DNA of 64,000 nucleotides from Pseudomonadota bacterium (GTDB lineage: Bacteria; Pseudomonadota; Gammaproteobacteria; JAKAQQ01), in assembly GCA_021839245.1 (NCBI GenBank), contig JAKCBQ010000004.1, positions 49,459 to 113,458 of the forward strand. Direction: 5' to 3'. The position numbers were made by a program, and so were the translations under genes. This document shows, one piece after another, positions 8,794-17,223 of this stretch. The number at the start of each line of letters is the position of its first letter. Within the stretch, counting starts at the first letter, position 1. Below the pieces are notes generated by a model. That model made no database searches. It was not told the DNA's origin and saw nothing but the letters and a program-made list of their open reading frames with translations.

Positions 8794-9317
8794 ACAGAAA
8801 TCAGCCAGGCGGATCTGCGCTCAAGAATCTCGACCGCGAGTCTCCGTGCCCGTTCCAGACTGTGGCTGCGGTAATCACCGCACTGATCGATGCGCGCATA
8901 AGGCACCGCCGTCGCTTCGCGAATGCCCTTCAGGATTTCTTCCAGGGCCATGCAGATTTTGTCGGCGCGCCCTTCATTCAAAAAAACGAGGTAAAAGCCG
9001 GTCCGACAACCCATGACACCGACGGAAACAAAATGTGCCGCAAGATGCCGCCGAAAACCTTCGAGGAGGAAATGCTCGAGGGAGTGCAGTTCCACGCCCG
9101 TCAGGCGGCGTCCGGTGTTCGGGCGCCGAACGCGCAGGTCGATGCTATAGACCGCATCACCGTTCGCGCCCACGCTGATAGACCGCAGCTTGACGCTTGG
9201 GGCTTTGAGCAAACGGTGATCAATCTCCCCGACGGTTTCGGGGTCCCAACCAAGTTCAGCGATCCCGATCGTGTCCGATCGATCAGGCCCAGACGTAGCG
9301 CCCACAACAGTACGCAA
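8790..9317 (-). CDS. luxS: LuxS-family S-ribosylhomocysteine lyase homologue
   Basis: LuxS cleaves S-ribosylhomocysteine to homocysteine and DPD, the autoinducer-2 precursor, using a metal ion. All signature elements are visible: EIDHRLLKAPSVKL near residues 31-44, DLRVRRPN (60-67), HSLEH with His78, Glu81 and His82, GCRTGFY with Cys104, and DQCGDYRSHSLE with Cys146. These correspond to the metal ligands and catalytic residues of known LuxS. The protein is about 175 residues; the TTG start at 9317 follows AGGAGG by 6 nt and gives an N-terminus roughly 20 residues longer than usual. It is embedded in a biosynthetic-looking operon rather than standing alone. No nucleosidase (Pfs) gene is adjacent. 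Sequence divergence leaves substrate specificity open. Confidence 0.85.
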   Translation of the reverse strand: MRTVVGATSGPDRSDTIGIAELGWDPETVGEIDHRLLKAPSVKLRSISVGANGDAVYSIDLRVRRPNTGRRLTGVELHSLEHFLLEGFRRHLAAHFVSVGVMGCRTGFYLVFLNEGRADKICMALEEILKGIREATAVPYARIDQCGDYRSHSLERARRLAVEILERRSAWLISV

Positions 9318-9327
9318 CGATCCCCTC

Positions 9328-10572
9328 CTACACGTTGATGTACGGCGCCAAACGCCGATAGCTTTCAAGCAGGGCGCTTTCCCATAATGCGTTATGGTGG
9401 TAGAGCTCAATCGTGGCGTAGCCCGAAAAGCCGTGACACGCCAGCGCGTTGAAGCTCGCGGCAAAATCCAGTGTGCCTTCTCCAGGGATCTCGTGAAAAT
9501 GTGTGATGCCCGTGCGTGTGTTGGCAACCCTCTTGCGAATACGTGGCGGGTTTTTCACACCGCGCAAATAAGCAATCACGGGCTTGGCCCGCTCCAACAC
9601 CTCGTAGCTCAACCCTGGGACGGAAATCAGATAGGTCCAAATCTCGTCGTCGAAATCGGACGAGCCCGCGTACAAACTCGGGTAATCGATATACTCCGGT
9701 GATTTGTCAACACCGGCACGGTCGAGCAGCACGTCGATGCGACGCCGCCGGCGCAGATCTGGACTGGCATCGCAAAAGTAAAGTGGGTGCCGACGGTCGA
9801 CGAGGAGATAATCGGCGTTGTCCGGGAAATAAATCAGTTTCGCTGCCGCATCAAGATCAAAGGTGACATCTTCGGCATCATTTTCAATCTTGAGGTTATA
9901 TCCACGCTCTGCATCCGAGACGTGCAGATAACGTGCCCACGGAGCCGCTTCGGACAGGGATCTGATGTAGTCCGTCTCGGAACAGTAAGCGTGGCACAGA
10001 TCCACATGCAGACCGAAGCGGGGCGAACCCACCTCCTTGATCAGCGACAGGCCCTGCTCAAGCGTTTCTATGAACATCCCCGGTTCAGGTTCGATCAACA
10101 GCGTAATGTTCTCGTCGTCGTGAAGATCGCGCAGGCATTCCTGGACACCCTCGATCAGAAGAGTGCGCGGGTTAACCGACGGGCTCCTCGCATGCTCGTC
10201 ACGGAGAAAGCCACTTCCAAAAGTGACGAAGGGCGCACCCAGATGACGGGCGGCGCGGATACCGCGTTTGATGAGATCAATGCGCCGCTTGCGGCCCGCC
10301 AGGTCAAGCGCGAGCAGCGACGGTTCGTGCGGCCGGGAAGGCGTAAAGAAATACGAGGCCGTTGCAACACACGCCGTCTCGAGACGAGCCTCCTGCAGGT
10401 GATGTTTTAGCTCCACAAAATCTTCGTCGCTCGCATCGAACGGATCAAGTTGGCGGCGGTGGAAGGCCATTTCGATCCCTGTGTAGCCAGCTTTCCCGAC
10501 TACGTCAATAGCGCTCAGAAGATCCAGATCGGTCAACCCGAAAGTGCTGTAGCTCAGCCGAATTCCCCTCAT
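9328..10572 (-). CDS. TIM-barrel sugar-phosphate isomerase/epimerase-like protein
   Basis: The 414-residue product belongs to the xylose-isomerase-like TIM-barrel (AP-endonuclease-2) superfamily. It begins RLSYSTFGL and has AGYTGIEM, an LLIEPEPGMF strand with a metal-ligand Glu, GLHVDLCHAY with the ligand Asp/His, YLHVSD, and a C-terminal HFHEIPGEGTLDF segment with YATIELYHH. Its length exceeds the typical 270-300 residues because of an inserted region in the middle (about residues 205-340). It is the first gene of the island operon; the LuxS homologue follows after 10 nt. The reaction is unknown, but co-location with a cyclase-like enzyme suggests processing of a sugar phosphate or cyclitol. 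ATG at 10572 is chosen by homology; no strong ribosome-binding site is seen. Confidence 0.75.
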   Translation of the reverse strand: MRGIRLSYSTFGLTDLDLLSAIDVVGKAGYTGIEMAFHRRQLDPFDASDEDFVELKHHLQEARLETACVATASYFFTPSRPHEPSLLALDLAGRKRRIDLIKRGIRAARHLGAPFVTFGSGFLRDEHARSPSVNPRTLLIEGVQECLRDLHDDENITLLIEPEPGMFIETLEQGLSLIKEVGSPRFGLHVDLCHAYCSETDYIRSLSEAAPWARYLHVSDAERGYNLKIENDAEDVTFDLDAAAKLIYFPDNADYLLVDRRHPLYFCDASPDLRRRRRIDVLLDRAGVDKSPEYIDYPSLYAGSSDFDDEIWTYLISVPGLSYEVLERAKPVIAYLRGVKNPPRIRKRVANTRTGITHFHEIPGEGTLDFAASFNALACHGFSGYATIELYHHNALWESALLESYRRLAPYINV

Positions 10573-11002
10573 GGCCGTGAATCCATGCAAATGCCGTCCG
10601 GAGATCCGACCCCGCTTGCCTTGGACATCACGACCCGGATCTCGTGCGGCACAAGAGACACGTGAAAACAAGGACAATCGGTGGTGGGTTGAGGCGTCAA
10701 CACCGCGCCGACGTCACGGGAACGACGCCCGCATACCCAAGCCTCTCGGGGAATCATTGAGCACCAGCCCTTGAGTGATGAAACAGGGCGCCGAACGCCG
10801 TCTTCACAGATGAACTCTTGTCAACCCGACTGTTCTTCGCCCATACACTCACGCGGCCACCCCTTCATCAGGCCAACTTTGACGTGGGGTGGTTCAGTAT
10901 ATCCGCGTTTGAAGTACGGCGAAGACTCACGATCCAGCCGAAGACTTTTTTATTTTTCCAAAAATGAAATGGCTCTTGATTTGATATTTGTGAGATTTAT
11001 TC

Positions 11003-11016
11003 TTGATATACATCAA
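11003..11016. promoter_or_regulatory. FNR/ANR-type binding site (TTGAT-N4-ATCAA)
   Basis: The 14 nt read TTGATATACATCAA, a perfect match to the FNR/ANR consensus with 5-nt arms and a 4-nt spacer, set in the only strongly AT-rich patch of the neighbourhood. FNR-family proteins regulate genes according to oxygen or redox state. The nearest gene downstream on the minus strand is the first island gene, about 430 nt away. A long leader or an unseen small gene would be needed. No ideal -10 lies at the canonical class II distance. The site could also be bound by another Crp/Fnr-family protein. Confidence 0.5.
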
Positions 11017-11179
11017 TACAGAATCGGTGCCGGAATCACCCTGATCCAAGATGGACATGACGGTCCCACATGCAGGCACCGACACCGTCGTGCCTTTCAC
11101 GGAGAAGGGATCTTCCTGTTTTACGGCTCGCTTCTGGAGATCGCAAGATCACCGTCGGCGCTCGACTAGAGCGGCGGCA

Positions 11180-11193
11180 GTCTGCTTGCAGAC
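11180..11193. repeat. Short perfect inverted repeat near the recX 3' end
   Basis: GTCTGC-TT-GCAGAC forms a 6-bp stem with a 2-nt spacer. A related palindrome, CGCAGA-TAAG-TCTGCG, sits 33 nt further at 11226-11241, sharing the GCAGA/TCTGC core. Neither is followed by a run of T, so an intrinsic terminator is not supported. They could be protein-binding sites or RNA hairpins at the end of the recA-recX transcript. Confidence 0.4.
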
Positions 11194-11349
11194 GAGCGCC
11201 CGTAAGACCACTCGACGTGACCAGACGCAGATAAGTCTGCGCTGTTTCCAGCACGGTCTACAAAACCTGGGCCGACCCCGCGACCCTTTGACGGCATTCG
11301 ATCACTCCTCTGTCCCCGAGAGTGGAGTGACACCCCCCCCAGGCCCGGC

Positions 11350-11866
11350 CTACGGCTCCTTGCACGGAAGATCTCCAGCGAGATCGTCACCCTCCCCGCG
11401 GAGGAGAGCCCGAAGCGTGGCCGTCTCGTAGCCACGCCGGGCGAGAAGGAGACGTGCCCGCGCCACACGCTCGGGATCGCGTTCCCAGCCGGAACCGAGA
11501 CGCCGGTGGCAGAGTTCGGCGGCGGAGGCGAGAGCGGCCCCCCGGGTATCGGCCAGGCAACGATCGACGAGCTCGCGTGCCAGCCCGACGGCGGTCAGTT
11601 CAGCCCGAATCAGGAGAAGCCCTTTGCCGCGACGGAGGAGCACACGCAGACGTTCTCTCGCGTAGCGCTCATCGTCGAGGTAGCCCTCGGTCACCAGGCG
11701 GTCGAGCACAGCGTTCAGAGTGTCCTCTCCGCCGCCGTGACGACGCAGCCACGCGGCAAGCTCCCCCCGTGCATGGTCGCGACGCGCCAGGCGGGCCAGC
11801 GCACGGGTGTAGAGTGTTCGCTCGCCCGAATCGCCCCCCGCGACGGAATCCTTGGGATGCGGCTCC

Positions 11867-11883
<17 letters not shown>
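11350..11883 (-). CDS. recX: Regulatory protein RecX
   Basis: RecX binds RecA filaments and inhibits recombinase and coprotease activity. The 177-residue product shows the three-repeat helical pattern of the family: [21 protein letters not shown] near residues 28-49, [21 protein letters not shown], then [21 protein letters not shown] and a C-terminal repeat ending [11 protein letters not shown]. The gene follows recA and overlaps its 3' end by 17 nt, so translation is probably coupled. In related genomes alaS follows directly; here the downstream neighbour is the foreign-looking island. Confidence 0.88.
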
Positions 11884-12901
<1,018 letters not shown>

Positions 12902-12928
12902 GGAAGACAAACTCTTGCGGTCAGAAGC

Positions 12929-13480
12929 CTATTCTATGCTCGCCCTCTCCTCCCCGCCTACCCCGAGGCGTCGGCGGGCGAGACGGCGGTAGACGCCGTG
13001 GCCTCCGGGCGCCCGCACGGCCAGGACGAGATCGCGAACCGTCCAAGACAGAGGAGGGTCAAGAACCCCAGTTTGCGCCTGACGGGCACCGTACACCAGC
13101 GTGACGTGGGGCCGAAACGGCCGTCTTTCATCGGCTTGAGCCGCCCGACGGGGAAGGCTGAGCGAAGTGAGAAGCGCATTGAGAAGCACAAGGGAAGTGG
13201 GAGCGATCGCAGGCCCCACCCAAAAGACGCGGCCCGGACGGAAAACTCCGAGACGATCAAGGCTCAGACGAAACACCGGAACACGGACCTCCCGGAGTGC
13301 AACGACGACCCGGTTTTGCTCATCCTCGACCAGAGACCCAAGGTAGAGAACCGTGAGGTGGGCGTCAGCGGCGCCCACCGGGCGTCCCCCGGACGCACGG
13401 TCCGCAAGGGCGGAGAGTCCCGCGCGTACCCCCTTGGGAGGCCAGAGAGCGAGGAAGGTCGAGCGGCCACCGTCGGGCAT
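12929..13480 (-). CDS. thpR: RNA 2',3'-cyclic phosphodiesterase (2'-5' RNA ligase family)
   Basis: This is a 2H-phosphoesterase superfamily protein of 183 residues. Two HxT motifs, HLTVLYLG near residue 41 and HVTLVYG near 125, supply the paired catalytic His residues. Family members hydrolyse 2',3'-cyclic phosphates and can reversibly join 2'-5' linked tRNA half-molecules; the physiological substrate is unsettled. It lies between pncC (7 nt upstream) and recA, and this pncC-thpR-recA order is seen in some relatives. Confidence 0.85.
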   Translation of the reverse strand: MPDGGRSTFLALWPPKGVRAGLSALADRASGGRPVGAADAHLTVLYLGSLVEDEQNRVVVALREVRVPVFRLSLDRLGVFRPGRVFWVGPAIAPTSLVLLNALLTSLSLPRRAAQADERRPFRPHVTLVYGARQAQTGVLDPPLSWTVRDLVLAVRAPGGHGVYRRLARRRLGVGGEERASIE

Positions 13481-13487
13481 GAGGATC

Positions 13488-13988
13488 CTAGCCCACGTCC
13501 TCTGCGCAGACTCCGGCGAGCAGCAGGCGAACGGCTTCCCGGCGCACGTCCTCCCGCCCCCCGTCGAGGCGGCGGCGAAAAACCCGCGGGGCCTCCCCCC
13601 GCCGCGCCCAAGCGAGACAGACGGTGCCCACCGGGGTCACCGTATCCCCTCCCGTCGGGCCGGCCACCCCGCTCACGGCCGCGGCGTGTGTGAGGGCGGG
13701 CACACGGTCGAGAAGGCCCATCGCCATGGCGGAGACCACCGCGATCGACACCACCCCCTCACGGGCAATGAGTTCGGGGGGAACACCGAGGAGTCGGGTC
13801 TTCGCTTCGGGGTCGTAGACCACCACGCCCCCCCAGAACCAGTCCGAAGCCCCGGGCACGTCGGTCAGCACCTTCGCGGCCCACCCTCCCGTGCAGGATT
13901 CGGCAAGACCGAGCCGCGCCCGACGGCTGAGGAGCCAGGCCCCCAAGCGCACAGCCAGTGGTCCAAGATCCTGATTCTCCGTCGGCAT
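13488..13988 (-). CDS. pncC: Nicotinamide-nucleotide amidohydrolase (CinA C-terminal domain type)
   Basis: PncC deamidates nicotinamide mononucleotide to nicotinate mononucleotide, recycling NAD breakdown products. The 166-residue product contains LGLAESCTGGWAAKVLTDVPGASDWFWGG, then VVYDPEAKTRLLGV and SGVAGPTGGD, all typical of the CinA C-terminal domain. The N-terminal MoCF domain of full CinA is absent, as in E. coli YgaD. The start at MPTENQDLGPLA is chosen by homology although the frame is open upstream. It is divergent from mutS with a 235-nt gap, and lies upstream of recA as in many gammaproteobacteria. Confidence 0.9.
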   Translation of the reverse strand: MPTENQDLGPLAVRLGAWLLSRRARLGLAESCTGGWAAKVLTDVPGASDWFWGGVVVYDPEAKTRLLGVPPELIAREGVVSIAVVSAMAMGLLDRVPALTHAAAVSGVAGPTGGDTVTPVGTVCLAWARRGEAPRVFRRRLDGGREDVRREAVRLLLAGVCAEDVG

Positions 13989-14223
13989 GCGCTTTCGGCC
14001 CGGGCATCCGATGGCGGGGATACTACCAGATTGGGTCACGCCCGCCGCTCGGACTCCGCATCGGCGCCACTCCTCCACCCCGGGGAGCCCACCCCAAGGC
14101 CGCAAGGCGCCTCCTCACCCACCAGGCAAGCCGGAGCGGGTGCAACTTCCGGAGCTTAAGACGTCGCGCGGAGGAGGCCGTATCTTTAGGTAACACGACC
14201 CACGCACCGATCCGAGCTCCCGC

Positions 14224-16806
14224 ATGAACCCAGCCGACCTTTCCGCGCACACCCCCGTCATGCGCCAATACCTCGGGATCAAGGCACAGCACCCCGACCA
14301 TCTGGTCTTTTACCGCATGGGGGATTTCTACGAACTCTTTTACGACGACGCCGCAGAAGCCGCGCGCCTCCTGCACCTGACCCTGACCCGTCGGGGGAGT
14401 TCCGCGGGGCAGCCCATTCCCATGGCGGGCGTGCCGGTGGCGGCCCTCGACGCCACACTGCGCCGTCTTCTCGGCCTGGGCCGCTCGGCCGTGGTCTGCG
14501 AGCAGATCGGCAACGGAGAAGGCGGACTCATTGAGCGGCGGGTCGCGCGCGTGGTGACACCCGGAACCCTGACCGAGGAGGATCTTCTCGAAGCCCGCCG
14601 GGAAAACTGGATCGTGGCCCTGAGCGGGGGCGGCCCCGAGTCGACGCTGGCCGCCTTGGAGTCGGCGAGCGGTCAATTCGTGGTCCTCCCCGTGGAGGAT
14701 CTCGGCGCCTTACGAAGCGAACTCTCACGCCTCCGCCCGAGCGAGGTCCTTCTCTCCGAAAACGATCCGCGGAGCGAGGAACTCACCGACCTCCTTCCTC
14801 CGGCCTGCACCCGCCTCCCGCCGTGGCGGTTTGATGCCGCGCGCGGGACCCGCGTGTTGTGCGAACACTTCGGGGTAAGCGATCTCGGGGCCTTCGGTCT
14901 CACCGATCTCCCCGCCGGGCGGGCCGCCGCCGGCCTGCTTCTCGAGTACTTCACCGAGACCCAGGGCGCCCGTCCGCAGCACATCCGGACCCTGCGAACC
15001 GAAACCGCCTCTGATCATCTCGTGATCGATGCCTCGAGCCGCGAACAGCTCGCCATCGACGGCCCCCCCCCGAATCTCGTCCACTTGCTCGACACGACGC
15101 GTACGGCCATGGGAGCTCGGCTTCTCCGCGCCTGGATCCACCGTCCGTGCCGTTCCGCAGAGACCGCACACGCTCGCCACGACGCCGTGGCAAGCTTCCT
15201 CGCCCACCCGTCCGTCCTCGGCGCCGTCCGCTCCGTGCTCGAGGGGCTCGCCGATCTTGAGCGCATCGCCAGCCGCCTCGCGCTCCGCCAGACACGCCCA
15301 CGAGACCTCGAAGCGCTGCGCCGCAGTCTGGAACGGGTGAGTCTCTTGGCCGAAGCCCTGGCGCCGCTCGCCCGGACGCCTCTTCTGGCATCGCTTCGTA
15401 ACGACCTCGACCCCCTGATCGTGGTCACACAAACGCTGGAACGGGCACTTGTGGACGAGATCCCATCCACCCTCAAGGAGGGCGGCCTCTTCGCCCCAGG
15501 CTACGACAGCGAGCTCGATGAACTCCGCGCTCTCGATCGTAACGGCGGGGCCGCGCTCGTCGCGTTCGAAGCCCGGGAGAAGGAGCGGACGGGCCTCGCG
15601 AGCCTCAAGCTCCGTCACCAGCGGGCCCTCGGCTACAGCCTCGAGGTCCCCCGCCAGCTCGCCCACTCCGTTCCTCCCGACTACGTCCGCCGCCAAACGC
15701 TCAAGGACGTCGAGCGCTACACCTGCCCGGAACTCGAGGCCCTCACGGGTCGCCTCATCGCCGCACGGACCCGCGGCGTCGAGCGTGAACAGGAGCTCTT
15801 CGAGACCCTGGTCGCGGAGCTCGCCGGACACGCCGAAACGCTTGCACGCACCGCCCGGGCCGCGGCGGGGATCGACGTCCTCGCGGCCTTCGCCGAACGG
15901 GCGGCGTCCCTCGACTGGTGCCGGCCTGCGTTTATCTCAACCCCCCGGCTGCTGCTCGAGCGCGCCCGTCATCCGGTCCTCGAGACGAGTCTGGCTGAAC
16001 CCTTCGTGCCGAACGACCTCCGGCTCGACGCCGAGCGGCGTCTCGCGATCCTCACCGGGCCCAACATGGGGGGGAAAAGCACCTACATGCGTCAGGCGGC
16101 ACTGGCCGTCGTGCTCGCGTACGCCGGCTCGTTCGTGCCGGCTGCACGGGCGGAGATCGGGCCCTTCGACCGCATTTTCACCCGCATCGGCGCCGGCGAC
16201 GAGCTCGCCCGCGGGCGATCGACCTTCATGGTCGAAATGCTCGAGACGGCCCACATCCTGCATCACGCCACCGAGCAGAGCCTGGTTCTCCTCGACGAGA
16301 TCGGACGCGGGACCGGCACGTATGATGGGTTGGCCCTCGCCTACGCGGTGGCCGAGCATCTCGTCGAAAACGTCCGCGCCCTCACGCTCTTCGCGACCCA
16401 TTACTTCGAGCTCACCGAGATTGCGACCCACCAGCCGGCGGCCACGAACCTTCATGTCGAGGCGCGTCTCGAGGGGGGACGGCTGGTGCTCTTGCACGAG
16501 GTCCGGGCCGGGGCCGCGGTCCGCAGCCACGGTCTCGACGTGGCGGCGCTCGCCGGGGTGCCGCCCACGGTACTCGCCCGAGCACGGGAGCGACTCGCCG
16601 TTCTCGAGAAAGACGGGGGAGTGCACCTCGGGCCACCGGCCTCCTCCCCGTCGGCCTCCGCCACGCCGGACCGCCTACGGGACACCCTCCTCCGACTCGA
16701 TCCGCTCCGTCTGACCCCGCTCGAAGCGCACGCTTGGATTGTGCGTCTGCACGCCCTGCTGGCCGACGAGGAGGAATCAGGACCCGCTGCGGCGAGTGAT
16801 CACTGA
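14224..16806 (+). CDS. mutS: DNA mismatch repair protein MutS
   Basis: MutS recognises mismatches and starts methyl-directed repair with MutL. The 860-residue protein has the mismatch-binding Phe-Tyr-Glu at residues 35-37 in MGDFYELFYDDA, the connector and lever domains, and an ATPase domain with Walker A GPNMGGKSTYMRQ, a Walker B with LLDEIGRGTGTYDGLALA, and TLFATHYFELTE. The usual GRGTSTYDG reads GRGTGTYDG here, a Ser to Gly change in an ABC-signature-like loop. Length is normal for MutS1. The 3' end overlaps the convergent response-regulator gene by 30 nt. Confidence 0.96.
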   Translation: MNPADLSAHTPVMRQYLGIKAQHPDHLVFYRMGDFYELFYDDAAEAARLLHLTLTRRGSSAGQPIPMAGVPVAALDATLRRLLGLGRSAVVCEQIGNGEGGLIERRVARVVTPGTLTEEDLLEARRENWIVALSGGGPESTLAALESASGQFVVLPVEDLGALRSELSRLRPSEVLLSENDPRSEELTDLLPPACTRLPPWRFDAARGTRVLCEHFGVSDLGAFGLTDLPAGRAAAGLLLEYFTETQGARPQHIRTLRTETASDHLVIDASSREQLAIDGPPPNLVHLLDTTRTAMGARLLRAWIHRPCRSAETAHARHDAVASFLAHPSVLGAVRSVLEGLADLERIASRLALRQTRPRDLEALRRSLERVSLLAEALAPLARTPLLASLRNDLDPLIVVTQTLERALVDEIPSTLKEGGLFAPGYDSELDELRALDRNGGAALVAFEAREKERTGLASLKLRHQRALGYSLEVPRQLAHSVPPDYVRRQTLKDVERYTCPELEALTGRLIAARTRGVEREQELFETLVAELAGHAETLARTARAAAGIDVLAAFAERAASLDWCRPAFISTPRLLLERARHPVLETSLAEPFVPNDLRLDAERRLAILTGPNMGGKSTYMRQAALAVVLAYAGSFVPAARAEIGPFDRIFTRIGAGDELARGRSTFMVEMLETAHILHHATEQSLVLLDEIGRGTGTYDGLALAYAVAEHLVENVRALTLFATHYFELTEIATHQPAATNLHVEARLEGGRLVLLHEVRAGAAVRSHGLDVAALAGVPPTVLARARERLAVLEKDGGVHLGPPASSPSASATPDRLRDTLLRLDPLRLTPLEAHAWIVRLHALLADEEESGPAAASDH

Positions 16807-17163
16807 TTCGAGAAGTGGCCCGACGACCGCTGTGAATTCGATCTTGTTGATCAGCGCCACCGCACCGAGTTCGCGGGCCCGCTGGGCGTATTCGGGCTCG
16901 TCGTAGAGCGTCACGAAAATCACCTCGGGCGGCCGGACGAGAGCCCTGAGCGCGCGGGCCGTCTCCCAGCCGTCGAGTTCCGGCATGGCCACATCGAGAA
17001 AGACCAAGTCGGGAGCCAGTGTGGACGCCAGCTCAATGGCTTCCGAGCCCGAACGGGCCATGCCCACGACATCGACGCCCGGCTGGCTCATGAGGAGGCC
17101 CACCGCCGACTCGAGAAAGAGCGGATGATCATCGACCACAAGGACGCGAAGCGCGGGAGCCAT
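16777..17163 (-). CDS. Receiver-only response regulator
   Basis: The 128-residue product is a single CheY-like receiver domain. It has the acidic pocket VVDDHP, the phosphoacceptor Asp in LVFLDVAMPELDG, a conserved Thr in FVTLYDE and Lys in LINKIEF. The start of the domain (LVVDDHPLFLES) is of the NarL type, but the usual C-terminal LuxR-type helix-turn-helix is missing and a stop codon follows the receiver. It lies 60 nt downstream of a NarL-type kinase gene and is presumably its partner. Output would need a protein-protein contact or a separate effector. The last 30 nt overlap the mutS 3' end. Confidence 0.88.
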   Translation of the reverse strand: MAPALRVLVVDDHPLFLESAVGLLMSQPGVDVVGMARSGSEAIELASTLAPDLVFLDVAMPELDGWETARALRALVRPPEVIFVTLYDEPEYAQRARELGAVALINKIEFTAVVGPLLESVITRRSGS

Positions 17164-17223
17164 CGAACGCCCTCCGGAGCGGGACGCTGTCAGTATGCCG
17201 CGAAGCTGCGACGAGCGCCAGCC

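Larger units (their letters stand above)
10573..11349. other. Long AT-richer intergenic region upstream of the island operon
   Basis: Nearly 780 nt separate recX from the first island gene. The stretch around 10940-11030 is strikingly AT-rich for this genome and includes the FNR-type palindrome listed separately. Two compact inverted repeats lie closer to recX. Several short open frames exist on both strands, but none has a recognisable product, clear ribosome-binding site or codon bias of this genome. A TATACT hexamer on the minus strand at 10896-10901 and a TTGACA near 10823 are isolated promoter-like words without partners at correct spacing. Confidence 0.55.

Noticed and set aside
10771..11169. 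A 132-codon plus-strand frame in the long intergenic region
   Set aside because: It has no ribosome-binding site, no recognisable domain, and crosses the AT-rich FNR-box region; codon use does not resemble neighbouring genes.
11180..11241. Intrinsic terminator for recA-recX
   Set aside because: The hairpins are short and not followed by a T-run on either strand.
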